Part shown: piece after piece, positions 34,545 through 43,304 of the stretch | Position numbering within the stretch: position 1 is the first letter of the stretch | Layout: each line of letters opens with the position of its first letter | NCBI RefSeq assembly: GCF_902374955.1 | Contig: NZ_CABKRX010000057.1 | Span: forward strand, 43,850 to 107,849 | Direction of reading: 5' to 3' | Source of the DNA: Bacillus massilioanorexius | Lineage (GTDB): Bacteria > Bacillota > Bacilli > Bacillales > DSM-1321 | DNA: 64,000 nucleotides | Notes under the pieces: generated by a model | Told to the model about the DNA's origin: nothing | Database searches by the model: none | The model's input: only the letters and a program-made list of their open reading frames with translations | Made by a program: the position numbers and the translations under genes

Positions 34545-35210
34545 TTGAAAACTTTAGAAGCAGTTATTTTCGACTTAGACGGTGTTATTACTGACACAGC
34601 GGAATATCATTTCCTTGCTTGGCAAAAGCTTGGTGAAGATTTAAATATACCATTTGACCGCGAGTTCAACGAAACGCTAAAAGGCGTTAGTCGTACAGAA
34701 TCACTAGAACGCATTCTAGCCCTAGGAAACAAGCAAAATGATTTCACAGCTGAAGAAAAAGAAGCTTTAGCAACAAAGAAAAACGATCATTATGTTGAAT
34801 TAATCGCTAATATAACAGCAAATGATTTGCTTCCTGGTATTGAAAGCTTTTTAAAGGAATTAAAAGCAGCAGGAATTAAAACCGGAATGGCTTCAGCATC
34901 TAAAAACGCATTCAAAGTAACTAATGGGCTAGGTGTTCAAGATTTATTCGATCACATTGTTGATGCAGCTACAGTTGCTCAATCTAAACCTCACCCAGAA
35001 GTATTTTTAAAAGCAGCTGAAGCTCTTGGTGTAGATCCAGCAAACTGTATTGGAGTTGAGGATGCTCATGCAGGAGTAGAAGCTATCAATGCTGCGAACA
35101 TGCTTGCAGTTGGAGTTGGCGAAGCTTCTATATTAAATAACGCAGATCATGTGGTATCGTCTACGGATCAATTGACATTAGCTCTTATGAAAGAACTTTT
35201 CCATAAATAA
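34545..35210 (+). CDS. pgcM: Beta-phosphoglucomutase
   Basis: HAD-superfamily mutase (221 residues) converting beta-glucose 1-phosphate, the product of GH65 phosphorolysis, to glucose 6-phosphate through a bisphosphate intermediate. Nucleophile and acid/base are Asp10 and Asp12 in DLDGVITDTAEYHFLAW; the cap specificity segment LKGVSRTESLERIL matches characterised beta-PGMs. HAD motif III is AQSKPHPEVFLKAA and IV is GVEDAHAG. Start is TTG with a weak AGTAGGAA site. Directly followed by a GH65 phosphorylase, linking both steps. Confidence 0.92.
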   Translation: MKTLEAVIFDLDGVITDTAEYHFLAWQKLGEDLNIPFDREFNETLKGVSRTESLERILALGNKQNDFTAEEKEALATKKNDHYVELIANITANDLLPGIESFLKELKAAGIKTGMASASKNAFKVTNGLGVQDLFDHIVDAATVAQSKPHPEVFLKAAEALGVDPANCIGVEDAHAGVEAINAANMLAVGVGEASILNNADHVVSSTDQLTLALMKELFHK

Positions 35211-35390
35211 AGCTTTACAAATCTAGGAGCCGAATCTAGATAATAGTATTTTAAATTCATAAATTACAAGAAAAACCACAAAGGCTTGGTAAAAAGATTT
35301 CCCCTACACTTTACGGAGTGGTATAAGGAAGAATTCTTTTGAAGAGCCTTTTATCATAACGATACTCAACAATTTAGGAGGATTTCCCCT

Positions 35391-37661
35391 ATGACTTGGA
35401 CATTAACATCCAATAAATTATCTCAAAAAGATTTACTACAAGATGAAAGTTTATTTTTCCTTGGTAACGGTTATTTAGGTATTCGTGGTAACTTTGAAGA
35501 AGGCTACCAAAAAGGATTTACAAGTATTAGAGGAACCTATATCAATGCTTTTCATGATGTAACTGAAGTAACATACGGCGAAAAACTATACGGCTTTCCT
35601 GAAACTCAGCAAAAACTTGTCAACATTATCGATGCACAAGATTTAGTTATTTATTTCGGTGAAGAACGTTTCTCTTTATTTGACGGAAACGTTCTAGCCT
35701 ATGAACGTAATCTTCATATGGATAAAGGCTATAGTGAGAGAATCATTCATTGGAAATCTCCAAATGGGCATGAAATTAAACTACATTTCAAACGTCTTGT
35801 TTCTTTTATTGCACGTGAGTTATTTGCAATTCAAGTATCGATTGAGCCTGTTAATTATTTTGGAAAAGTGAAAATCATTTCTACCGTAAATGGAGATGTT
35901 GAAAACTTTACTGACCCTAATGATCCACGCGTTGCTTCAGGTCATGCTAAACGTTTAAAGGTTGTAATGACTAAAGAAGATAACAATGTGAGTATTGTGA
36001 TGAACGAAACTTATGTATCGAAATTACAGACAGTATGTACATCTAAACATACTATAAATACTACACATTCTGTTTCACATAACGTATACAATGAAAGCGT
36101 ACAATCTCAATATACATTTGAACTATCTCAGCCTGTAACCTTTACAAAGTGGAATGCCTATACAGACACCCTTCGTCATGGTGATCAACTTGTTGAAAAA
36201 GCTACTCTTGCGTTACAATCATACCCAGATTTTGAAAAAGCTCTAGAAGCTCAGGCTGACTATTTAGCAAACTTCTGGAAATATGCTGATATTACAATTG
36301 GTGGCGATTCAGAACTACAGGAAGGAATTCGCTTTAACCTATATCACTTATTACAATCGACAGGTCGCGATTCTCACTCTAATATAGCGGCTAAAGGTTT
36401 ATCAGGAGAAGGATATGAAGGGCATTATTTCTGGGATACAGAAATTTATATGATTCCTGTATTTTTAATGACTAAACCTGAATTAGCAAAAGACTTATTA
36501 ATCTATCGTTATCATATTTTAGATGGTGCACGTGAAAATGCAAAAATATTAGGTCATAAACAAGGAGCACTTTTCCCTTGGCGTACTATTTCTGGCACAG
36601 AATGCTCCGCATTTTTCCCAGCAGGTACAGCTCAATACCATATAAGTGCTGATATTGCTTATAGTAATATCCAATACTATTTAGTAACAAAAGATCTAAC
36701 ATATATGTCTGAGTACGGAGCTGAGATATTATTCGAGACGGCAAGATTATGGATGGATGCAGGAAACTTCCATAATAATCAGTTTGTTATTAATGATGTA
36801 ACCGGTCCAGACGAGTATACATGTATTGTAAATAATAACTATTATACAAACGTAATGGCTAAGCATAACTTAAAATGGGCTGCTAAAATTTATCAATTAT
36901 TACTAGAAAACAACCCTACAGCCTTAAACAAACTTTCTGAGAAGATTACATTGTCTTCGGAGGAAATAGCAGGTTGGCAAAAAGCCGCTGAGCTTATGTT
37001 CTTACCATACGATGCAGAACTTGATGTAAATCCACAAGATGATAGCTTTTTCCAAAAAGAGATTTGGGATTTTGAAAACACACCAAAGGAGAAACATCCT
37101 CTATTACTTCATTATCACCCTCTTACTCTTTACCGCTATCAGGTTTGTAAACAAGCTGATACTGTATTAGGTCATTTCTTACTAGAGGATGAACAAGCTT
37201 TTAGTACAATTAAAAATTCTTATGATTACTATGAGAAAATAACAACACACGATTCTTCGCTTTCACATTGCGTGTTTAGTATTATGGCTTCAAAAGTTGG
37301 ATATAAAGACAAAGCATATCAATACTTTATCGAAACAGCACGTCTTGATCTAGATAATACACATGGCAATACTAAAGATGGACTACACATGGCAAATATG
37401 GGTGGTACTTGGATGGCAATTGTCTATGGATTTGCAGGTTTACGTGTAAAAGAGTCAGGTTTAGAGCTAGCACCTTCTCTTCCAAAACAGTGGACAAATT
37501 ATCAATTTGCCATCACATATCAAAACCGACAAATTTCAGTTACAGTAACTGATTGTAATGTATCACTTCAATTACTTGAAGGTGCGGCTTTACAGATAAA
37601 AGTTTTTGATCAAACAGTTGAATTACAACCAACTAACAAGATTGATTTAGCTATACAATAA
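35391..37661 (+). CDS. GH65 glycoside phosphorylase, second type
   Basis: Phosphorylase of 756 residues, clearly different from the one at 26193. It has the family catalytic segment DVTGPDEYTCIVNNNYYTN, KQADTVLG and THDSSLSHC. The motif ECSAFFPAGTAQYHISADIAY is seen in kojibiose, nigerose and trehalose phosphorylases and not in maltose phosphorylase; hence a beta-glucose 1-phosphate-forming enzyme for a non-maltose disaccharide is inferred, with the exact sugar unknown. The ATG follows TAGGAGG. It lies 180 bases after pgcM with only a weak 7-bp hairpin between. Confidence 0.87.
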   Translation: MTWTLTSNKLSQKDLLQDESLFFLGNGYLGIRGNFEEGYQKGFTSIRGTYINAFHDVTEVTYGEKLYGFPETQQKLVNIIDAQDLVIYFGEERFSLFDGNVLAYERNLHMDKGYSERIIHWKSPNGHEIKLHFKRLVSFIARELFAIQVSIEPVNYFGKVKIISTVNGDVENFTDPNDPRVASGHAKRLKVVMTKEDNNVSIVMNETYVSKLQTVCTSKHTINTTHSVSHNVYNESVQSQYTFELSQPVTFTKWNAYTDTLRHGDQLVEKATLALQSYPDFEKALEAQADYLANFWKYADITIGGDSELQEGIRFNLYHLLQSTGRDSHSNIAAKGLSGEGYEGHYFWDTEIYMIPVFLMTKPELAKDLLIYRYHILDGARENAKILGHKQGALFPWRTISGTECSAFFPAGTAQYHISADIAYSNIQYYLVTKDLTYMSEYGAEILFETARLWMDAGNFHNNQFVINDVTGPDEYTCIVNNNYYTNVMAKHNLKWAAKIYQLLLENNPTALNKLSEKITLSSEEIAGWQKAAELMFLPYDAELDVNPQDDSFFQKEIWDFENTPKEKHPLLLHYHPLTLYRYQVCKQADTVLGHFLLEDEQAFSTIKNSYDYYEKITTHDSSLSHCVFSIMASKVGYKDKAYQYFIETARLDLDNTHGNTKDGLHMANMGGTWMAIVYGFAGLRVKESGLELAPSLPKQWTNYQFAITYQNRQISVTVTDCNVSLQLLEGAALQIKVFDQTVELQPTNKIDLAIQ

Positions 37662-37667
37662 TCAAAA

Positions 37668-37708
37668 AAAATCCCTATCAGTAGAATCTTACTGATGGGG
37701 TTTTTTTT
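37668..37708 (+). terminator. Terminator after the second GH65 gene
   Basis: Stem AATCCCTATCAGTA with TACTGATGGGGTTT (one G-T pair) and eight T. Confidence 0.85.
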
Positions 37709-37875
37709 GCTGTTTTCTAAAAGATTGTTGTTTTTAAATTCGTTCAGTGAAATAAAAGGTCAATTGGAGCTTATGGCGTGAGACCCGTGCAGGAGCAAAG
37801 GGATAGGTGAACCTCCTAGAGCGAAATTCCACTCAACCTAAATTCACTTGCCTGTTTATAGAAAACAGCCTTTTT
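37709..37875. repeat. Dispersed MITE-like repeat, copy B
   Basis: Left end GCTGTTTTCTAAAAG and right end TAGAAAACAGC are inverted copies of each other, so the element has terminal inverted repeats of about 11 bases. Internal blocks GTTCAGTGAA and ACTCAACCTAAATTCACT match copy A at 16543. Bounded by the GH65 terminator and the stop of the EAL gene. Confidence 0.7.
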
Positions 37876-37877
37876 AT

Positions 37878-40787
37878 TTAATCTATTTTCTTATTAAAAA
37901 CCAATTGTTCATATTCCTTAATCGTCATTGGCTTAGCAAATAAATACCCTTGGGCTAAATCACAGCCAATCATACATAAAAACTCTTCTTGCTTAGTCGT
38001 TTCAACCCCTTCCGCTACCACTCTAATATCTAAGTGATGAGCCATCGCAACTACATCCGCAACTAAGATTTCTTCTCTCTCAGTAGTCTTCTCACAATTT
38101 AAAAAGGATTTATCTAACTTCAGAACATCAACAGGTAATACTTTTAATAAGTTGAGTGATGAAAAACCTGTTCCGAAATCATCCATAGAGATGAGGAAGC
38201 CCTCTTTCTTAAGTTCTTTCATAATTTCAATTAGCAAGTCTATATTATCGATAAAAGTAGTCTCAGTTAATTCAAATTCAATCAAAGAAGGTGGTATACC
38301 ATATTTTTTTACAATTTCTATTAAACGATTTGTAAAATCTTTTCTGTTTAAGTGAACGCGAGAAATATTAACAGAAATCGGTAAAGGCTCATAGCCTAAA
38401 TCAAGCCATTCTTTTATTTTCTGACATACTTTTTCTAAAACATAAAAATCCAAATGAATAATAAAATTATTTCTTTCAAAAATAGGGATAAAGTCCATAG
38501 GAGACAAAATTCCCTCTACACGATGATTCCACCTCACTAAAGCCTCAGCACCAACGATTCGATGTAGAGCTAGATCATATTTAGGTTGTAAATAGACAAG
38601 AAACTCTTCATTCGCAAGAGCCGATTCCATACTCTCTTCAATTAATTTTTCTTTCAAAATTTGATTGTGCATATCAGGCGTATAGTATGCAAAGGCATTT
38701 TCTCTGTCTACTTTAAGAGCTCTTCTTGCTGCATTTGCCTTATCCATCATAAGTATAGTGTCCGTTTCATTTTCCTTAATTAAATAAATACCGCATCTCA
38801 TGAAAAGCTTATAAGGCTTTGATTGCTCTTCACCAAAAGATTTTATTTGAGTAAAAATTTCCTGTAATCTACTTGATAATGTGTCAGGATCTCTCTCCTT
38901 CATAAGCGCTACAAAATAATCTGCAGATACCCTACAAAAGAGTTCCTCTTCTCTTATTTGATCTGTAAGACATTTAGAAACAAAAATTAAAGCTTCATTT
39001 CCTTCTTTAAAGCCATATGTATCATTAATATTTTTAAATTTTTCTATATCCATATATAAAATGGTATAGTCTTTAGGATTATTCTTCTCAAACAACGCTA
39101 ATGAGTCTAATCTAAATTTCTCTAAATTTCTTACCCCCGTCAATCCATCAGTATAGGCAATCTCTTTAAGCTGCCTTTCCATCCGGATTTTAGCAAGTAA
39201 AATAAATAATATAATTAAAACGAATAATAAAGTAATACCTGTAAATATATAAACACTATATTTTTTTATAATAATCTGCCACGGAGTCCTATATGCTTCC
39301 TCGATAGTATTAGAAAAAATACTTACATCAATCTGTTTATCGGTAATATTGGCTATTGATTTATTCAATATAGAAAGCACTCTAGAATCGACTTGATCAG
39401 CTATACCAATTCTCATAGAAAGAACAACATCAGTTATTCCTAAAATAGTGTATGCATCATCATTCGAGCTTCGAGCAATTTTATCAAACATATAGATATT
39501 AACAATAGTTGCATCCACTTCCCCTTTATCCAAAGCCCTCACACAATCATTTATCGTATTGTATATAACAATATTTGCTCCATCGTAGTTTTTCTCGATA
39601 TTTTGAATACTAGACATATAGCTCCTAGGCAGCGCTAATGTAATGTTCTTATCATCAAAGTTTGACCCAACCTTCCCCATTTTAACTACAGGAATATCAA
39701 TAATACTATCTGTTTTTAGTAAGGGTTTAGTTCCGCTAATCTCTGTATATCCAACAATTAGGTCGGCCTTTCCTTGTTCGATATAATCAACACTTTCTTG
39801 ATAATCACTTGTTCTTATATATTCAAATTCTAGTCCACTGTAGTCAGAAATTAATTGAAATATATCCGCATTAATTCCTTTAAACTTTTCTGTCTCATCA
39901 TCATAATAAGCGACTGGTGAATAATCTGGATCATATACAACCTTAAGCTTAGGATGTGATTTTACAAACTGGTTTTCTTCTTTAGTAAGAGCAACTTTAC
40001 TTGTCTGATATTGATAATAACGATCGTACAACTTTGATCCAAAGTAAACATCTTGTAATCGGATTCTTTTTAACGCTTTATTCAATTCCTGTAATAATGA
40101 TTGCTTCTCTTTTGTAACAGCTATATAAGTGGGGGCGACCGAAAATTTTCCAATGATTTTCACGTTATCTAGTTTATTTATTGTACCAGAAATGATAGCA
40201 TCTACCTTATGTTCTTTAAGTGCTCTTAGAAGATCTTCGGTATCGTTATAATCGCTATAATTTACAGTGAAATTATTTTCCTCAGCATATTTTTCAAACG
40301 CAGTGTTAAAATAATTATTTGGAATCCTTCCGACCTTCATTCCATTAAATTTTTCGAAATTATTATAAAACAACTTATTATTCGACTCATCTACAAATAA
40401 TGCTCCATATTCATATCCAAAAGCGTATTGTGGAAATGCGTACTCTTTCCCTCTTTCATTCGTATATTGCAATGGTCCAAAGAAATCTAACTCGCCATTC
40501 GCTAATTTCTCTAGCCCTTGTTCTAAAGTGACTGGTACAAATTTGTACTTCCAACCAGTATATTTTGCAATTTCTAATAAATAATCATAGATATAGCCTC
40601 CGGTTGGCTCCTCATTGTATTTTTGAATAACACTATCCTTTTCTATATAGCCAACTTTCACCACTTTTTTATCTTCCTTAGCTAACGGATTCAAAGGATA
40701 TGTCATCGATAAAATACAAACGAATATACATAATAATAAGTAGTATTTTTTATTTTTTATGATACTTATAAACGGTTTTGAATTCAT
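37878..40787 (-). CDS. Two-sensor-domain GGDEF/EAL protein, likely c-di-GMP phosphodiesterase
   Basis: Membrane signalling protein of 969 residues. After an N-terminal hydrophobic signal-anchor come two periplasmic-type SBP_bac_3 sensor domains (about 35-250 and 270-505; KVGYIEKDSVIQKYNEEPTG, LKVVYDPDYSPVAYYDDET), a transmembrane helix near 515-540, a GGDEF domain (about 545-690) and an EAL domain from about 720. The GGDEF site reads SADYF at residues 621-625, so cyclase activity is unlikely. The EAL site is intact: EALVRW at 748, SVNISR, FELTET, DDFGTGFSSL, LKLDKSF and AEGVET. It should hydrolyse c-di-GMP in response to an amino-acid- or opine-like ligand. Monocistronic and accessory by position. 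Confidence 0.88.
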   Translation of the reverse strand: MNSKPFISIIKNKKYYLLLCIFVCILSMTYPLNPLAKEDKKVVKVGYIEKDSVIQKYNEEPTGGYIYDYLLEIAKYTGWKYKFVPVTLEQGLEKLANGELDFFGPLQYTNERGKEYAFPQYAFGYEYGALFVDESNNKLFYNNFEKFNGMKVGRIPNNYFNTAFEKYAEENNFTVNYSDYNDTEDLLRALKEHKVDAIISGTINKLDNVKIIGKFSVAPTYIAVTKEKQSLLQELNKALKRIRLQDVYFGSKLYDRYYQYQTSKVALTKEENQFVKSHPKLKVVYDPDYSPVAYYDDETEKFKGINADIFQLISDYSGLEFEYIRTSDYQESVDYIEQGKADLIVGYTEISGTKPLLKTDSIIDIPVVKMGKVGSNFDDKNITLALPRSYMSSIQNIEKNYDGANIVIYNTINDCVRALDKGEVDATIVNIYMFDKIARSSNDDAYTILGITDVVLSMRIGIADQVDSRVLSILNKSIANITDKQIDVSIFSNTIEEAYRTPWQIIIKKYSVYIFTGITLLFVLIILFILLAKIRMERQLKEIAYTDGLTGVRNLEKFRLDSLALFEKNNPKDYTILYMDIEKFKNINDTYGFKEGNEALIFVSKCLTDQIREEELFCRVSADYFVALMKERDPDTLSSRLQEIFTQIKSFGEEQSKPYKLFMRCGIYLIKENETDTILMMDKANAARRALKVDRENAFAYYTPDMHNQILKEKLIEESMESALANEEFLVYLQPKYDLALHRIVGAEALVRWNHRVEGILSPMDFIPIFERNNFIIHLDFYVLEKVCQKIKEWLDLGYEPLPISVNISRVHLNRKDFTNRLIEIVKKYGIPPSLIEFELTETTFIDNIDLLIEIMKELKKEGFLISMDDFGTGFSSLNLLKVLPVDVLKLDKSFLNCEKTTEREEILVADVVAMAHHLDIRVVAEGVETTKQEEFLCMIGCDLAQGYLFAKPMTIKEYEQLVFNKKID

Positions 40788-40969
40788 AAAAAGTCCCCTA
40801 TAACAACAAAAAGATATGGTAATATATGTTTTTCGAAAAAATTACAAACCTCTTCATAAATAGATTATCAAATATTTTTATGAAATCATTATATAAATAA
40901 TAATTTTTTTAAATTTTTAGATTACGTTTAAATTATATAAAAATAGGAATTATTTTTTAGATTTTCTAG

Positions 40970-41004
40970 TAGTAAACTAAATTCATTAGAGGTTTAGTTT
41001 ACTA
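40970..41004. promoter_or_regulatory. Perfect inverted repeat upstream of the EAL gene
   Basis: TAGTAAACTAAA (40970-40981) and TTTAGTTTACTA (40993-41004) pair perfectly with an 11-base spacer, about 180 bases before the EAL start. Could be a regulator site or an AT-rich RNA hairpin in the leader. No known family recognised. Confidence 0.35.
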
Positions 41005-41028
41005 GATATTCTCTTATGCGCCAATAAT

Positions 41029-41057
41029 AAAAACCACTGTTTAAACAGTGGTTTTTT
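41029..41057. terminator. Terminator downstream of lipL
   Basis: Continuous palindrome AAAAACCACTGTTT/AAACAGTGGTTTTT, T-run on both strands; about 50 bases after the lipL stop on the minus strand. Confidence 0.8.
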
Positions 41058-41110
41058 AAAAGCTGTGTGCTCATAGTGTTTTATATCAAAATTGTTTAGC
41101 TCTGCTATGA

Positions 41111-41947
41111 TTAAAGATTCACTTTATTATTCCGTTCTTGCATACGTAATAAATAAGATTCGTAGCGATTTGCTTCCTCTTCTGTCAACTGAGAAGAATA
41201 CATTGATTTGCTATGCTCTTTTAACGTTTGAAGAAGCAGCATGATTACATCTTGTATAGTTAAATTTGATCGCAATAATTCATTTAATGATGCCATTACA
41301 TCAGGAACAATAGTAGGGTAAACGAATTTCGTTTCCTCATTTCCTTTAGCGATTGTATAAAACTCTTTAATCATTTTAGCACGTTCAGAACCACTGCCAG
41401 TCACACACAGATAAATTTGAACCGCTACTCCATTACGAATTCTTCGCTGTGAGATGCCTGCAAATTTCTTTCCATCTATACTTAAATCATAACTTCCTGG
41501 ACAATAAGAACCGACTATTTCCTTAGCCTCAATCGTTACATTATAATCTTTAAACATGTAACGAATCAGTTCTACCATCGCATCGTAGCCTTTATTAATA
41601 TCAATTCTGTTATCCATTTCTGTAAAGATAAGAGAAATGTTCAGTACACCTTCATCTAATACAACAGCTAAACCGCCCGAATTACGTACAATCACTCTTT
41701 GATTCGCTCGTTTTAAATAGGCAATCCCCTTCTCAAGAAAAGGTAATCGACTATCTTGTATTCCCAATACTACTGTATGATGATGAACCCATGTTCTAAC
41801 AGTTGCAGGTGTTAGTCCTAAACCGGCAGAATGACACAAAGTATCATCTATCGCGAATGATTGTAAGGCAGAAAATGCCGAACCGAGCGACGTATGATCT
41901 ATAATTCTCCACTTATTTTGTTTTAATAATGAATTGCATTCACTCAT
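41111..41947 (-). CDS. lipL: Octanoyl-[GcvH]:protein N-octanoyltransferase LipL
   Basis: Amidotransferase that moves octanoyl from GcvH to E2 subunits in lipoate synthesis; 278 residues. Catalytic Cys149 lies in VGSYCPGSYD, equivalent to Cys150 of B. subtilis LipL, with the conserved Lys in SIDGKKFAGISQRR and RNSGGLAVVLDEG upstream. The ATG at 41947 is chosen because the longer GTG start at 42010 lies inside the terminator of pta. It has a poor ribosome binding site (GGGG about 11 bases away). Neighbour of pta, as in B. subtilis. Confidence 0.9.
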   Translation of the reverse strand: MSECNSLLKQNKWRIIDHTSLGSAFSALQSFAIDDTLCHSAGLGLTPATVRTWVHHHTVVLGIQDSRLPFLEKGIAYLKRANQRVIVRNSGGLAVVLDEGVLNISLIFTEMDNRIDINKGYDAMVELIRYMFKDYNVTIEAKEIVGSYCPGSYDLSIDGKKFAGISQRRIRNGVAVQIYLCVTGSGSERAKMIKEFYTIAKGNEETKFVYPTIVPDVMASLNELLRSNLTIQDVIMLLLQTLKEHSKSMYSSQLTEEEANRYESYLLRMQERNNKVNL

Positions 41948-41981
41948 ATTGTTATGTACCCCATTTATACAGTATAAACGA

Positions 41982-42017
41982 ATAATCGGTGGGCAATGAA
42001 AAGATCCCACCGATTAT
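41982..42017 (-). terminator. Terminator between pta and lipL
   Basis: Twelve-base arms ATAATCGGTGGG and CCCACCGATTAT with a 12-base loop, followed on the minus strand by TCGTTTATAC. It separates the two genes and fixes lipL's start downstream of it. Confidence 0.65.
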
Positions 42018-42068
42018 AATTTCACGTTAAATCAATAACTCATTCGTTATTATTAAGATACACGGACT

Positions 42069-43040
42069 TTACATAGACTGTCCAGCTGTAATAAGCGCTA
42101 ATTTATAAACATCTTCCTCATTACATCCGCGAGAAAGATCATTAACAGGTTGATTTAATCCTTGTAAAATCGGACCTACCGCTTCAAAATTACCTAAACG
42201 TTGTGCAATTTTATATCCAATATTACCTGCTTCTAAGCTTGGGAATACAAAAACATTAGCATCACCTTGAATGTCAGCTCCTGGAGCTTTTTGTGCTGCT
42301 ACCGAAGGTACGAACGCAGCATCGAATTGGAATTCTCCATCCACAACAAAAGAACTATCCATTTCTTTTGCTATTTTTACTGCTTCTGATACCTTCTCAG
42401 TTTCTGGTGATTTTGCTGATCCTTTTGTAGAAAAGCTAAGCATTGCTACTTTTGGTTCAATATTAAACATTTTTGCTGTTTTAGCACTTTCGATAGCAAT
42501 TTCAGCAAGGTCCTGACTATCTGGAGCAATATTGATTGCACAATCAGCAAATACGTACTTCTCATCTCCACGTACCATAATGAATACACCAGAAGTTTTT
42601 CGAATACCTTCTTTTGTTTTAATAATTTGAAGAGCTGGACGTACTGTATCGGCAGTTGAATGCACCGCACCACTAACTAAACCGTCTGCTTTATTAACAT
42701 ATACAAACATAGTCCCAAAATAGTTAGGATCAAGCAAAATATTAAATGCTTGCTCTTCTGTCACTTTCCCTTTACGACGCTCAACAAATGCCGCTACAAG
42801 TCCATCCATCTCACTATAATTTTCAGGATCATAAACTTCAACACCATCCAATTTAACCCCTAGTTTTTCAGCCTTTTGCTCAATGACTTCTTTTTTACCA
42901 ACTAGTATAGGGATAATTAGATTTTCAGCTGCTAACCTACCAGCTGCTGCTAGAATTCTCTCATCAGTACCTTCTGGGAAAATAATTTTTTTATTTTGTC
43001 CTTGTACTGTATTTTTCAAAGATGTAAATAAATCACTCAC
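42069..43040 (-). CDS. pta: Phosphate acetyltransferase
   Basis: Makes acetyl-CoA and phosphate from acetyl phosphate and CoA, part of the overflow Pta-AckA pathway. 323 residues, normal for the class II bacillar enzyme. Family motifs KIIFPEGTDERIL, VSGAVHSTADTVRPALQIIKT, LSFSTKGSAKS and the C-terminal FPSLEAGNIGYKIAQRLGNFEAVGPILQG are present. Start is GTG at 43040 (sequence MSDLFTSLKN) after AAGGAGG with eight bases; an in-frame upstream ATG at 43148 adds 36 unlikely residues. No clear cre site seen upstream. Confidence 0.93.
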   Translation of the reverse strand: MSDLFTSLKNTVQGQNKKIIFPEGTDERILAAAGRLAAENLIIPILVGKKEVIEQKAEKLGVKLDGVEVYDPENYSEMDGLVAAFVERRKGKVTEEQAFNILLDPNYFGTMFVYVNKADGLVSGAVHSTADTVRPALQIIKTKEGIRKTSGVFIMVRGDEKYVFADCAINIAPDSQDLAEIAIESAKTAKMFNIEPKVAMLSFSTKGSAKSPETEKVSEAVKIAKEMDSSFVVDGEFQFDAAFVPSVAAQKAPGADIQGDANVFVFPSLEAGNIGYKIAQRLGNFEAVGPILQGLNQPVNDLSRGCNEEDVYKLALITAGQSM

Positions 43041-43304
43041 TACAAAATCCTCCTTAATATCTATATAACAAGCATACTCTGTTGAGTGAAAAATTTCTAT
43101 GAGAATAGAAGGAATTATATTGTTTTCTTTTGTTTTTTCTTTATTCATAATTATTTTTATATAATGTTTTTTTATAATTCAAACAAAAAGCAACACAAGT
43201 ATTTATTACAATTACTTGTCTGTAAGCCTTATAAGCCGATTGTTACTATAAATTATGGTATAGTATTAGTGAAAAAATAGATGGTAATTTTAGGAGTGGT
43301 GAAA

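Noticed and set aside
35280..35351. Terminator between pgcM and the second GH65 gene
   Set aside because: Only 7-bp arms separated by 58 bases with no strong T-run.
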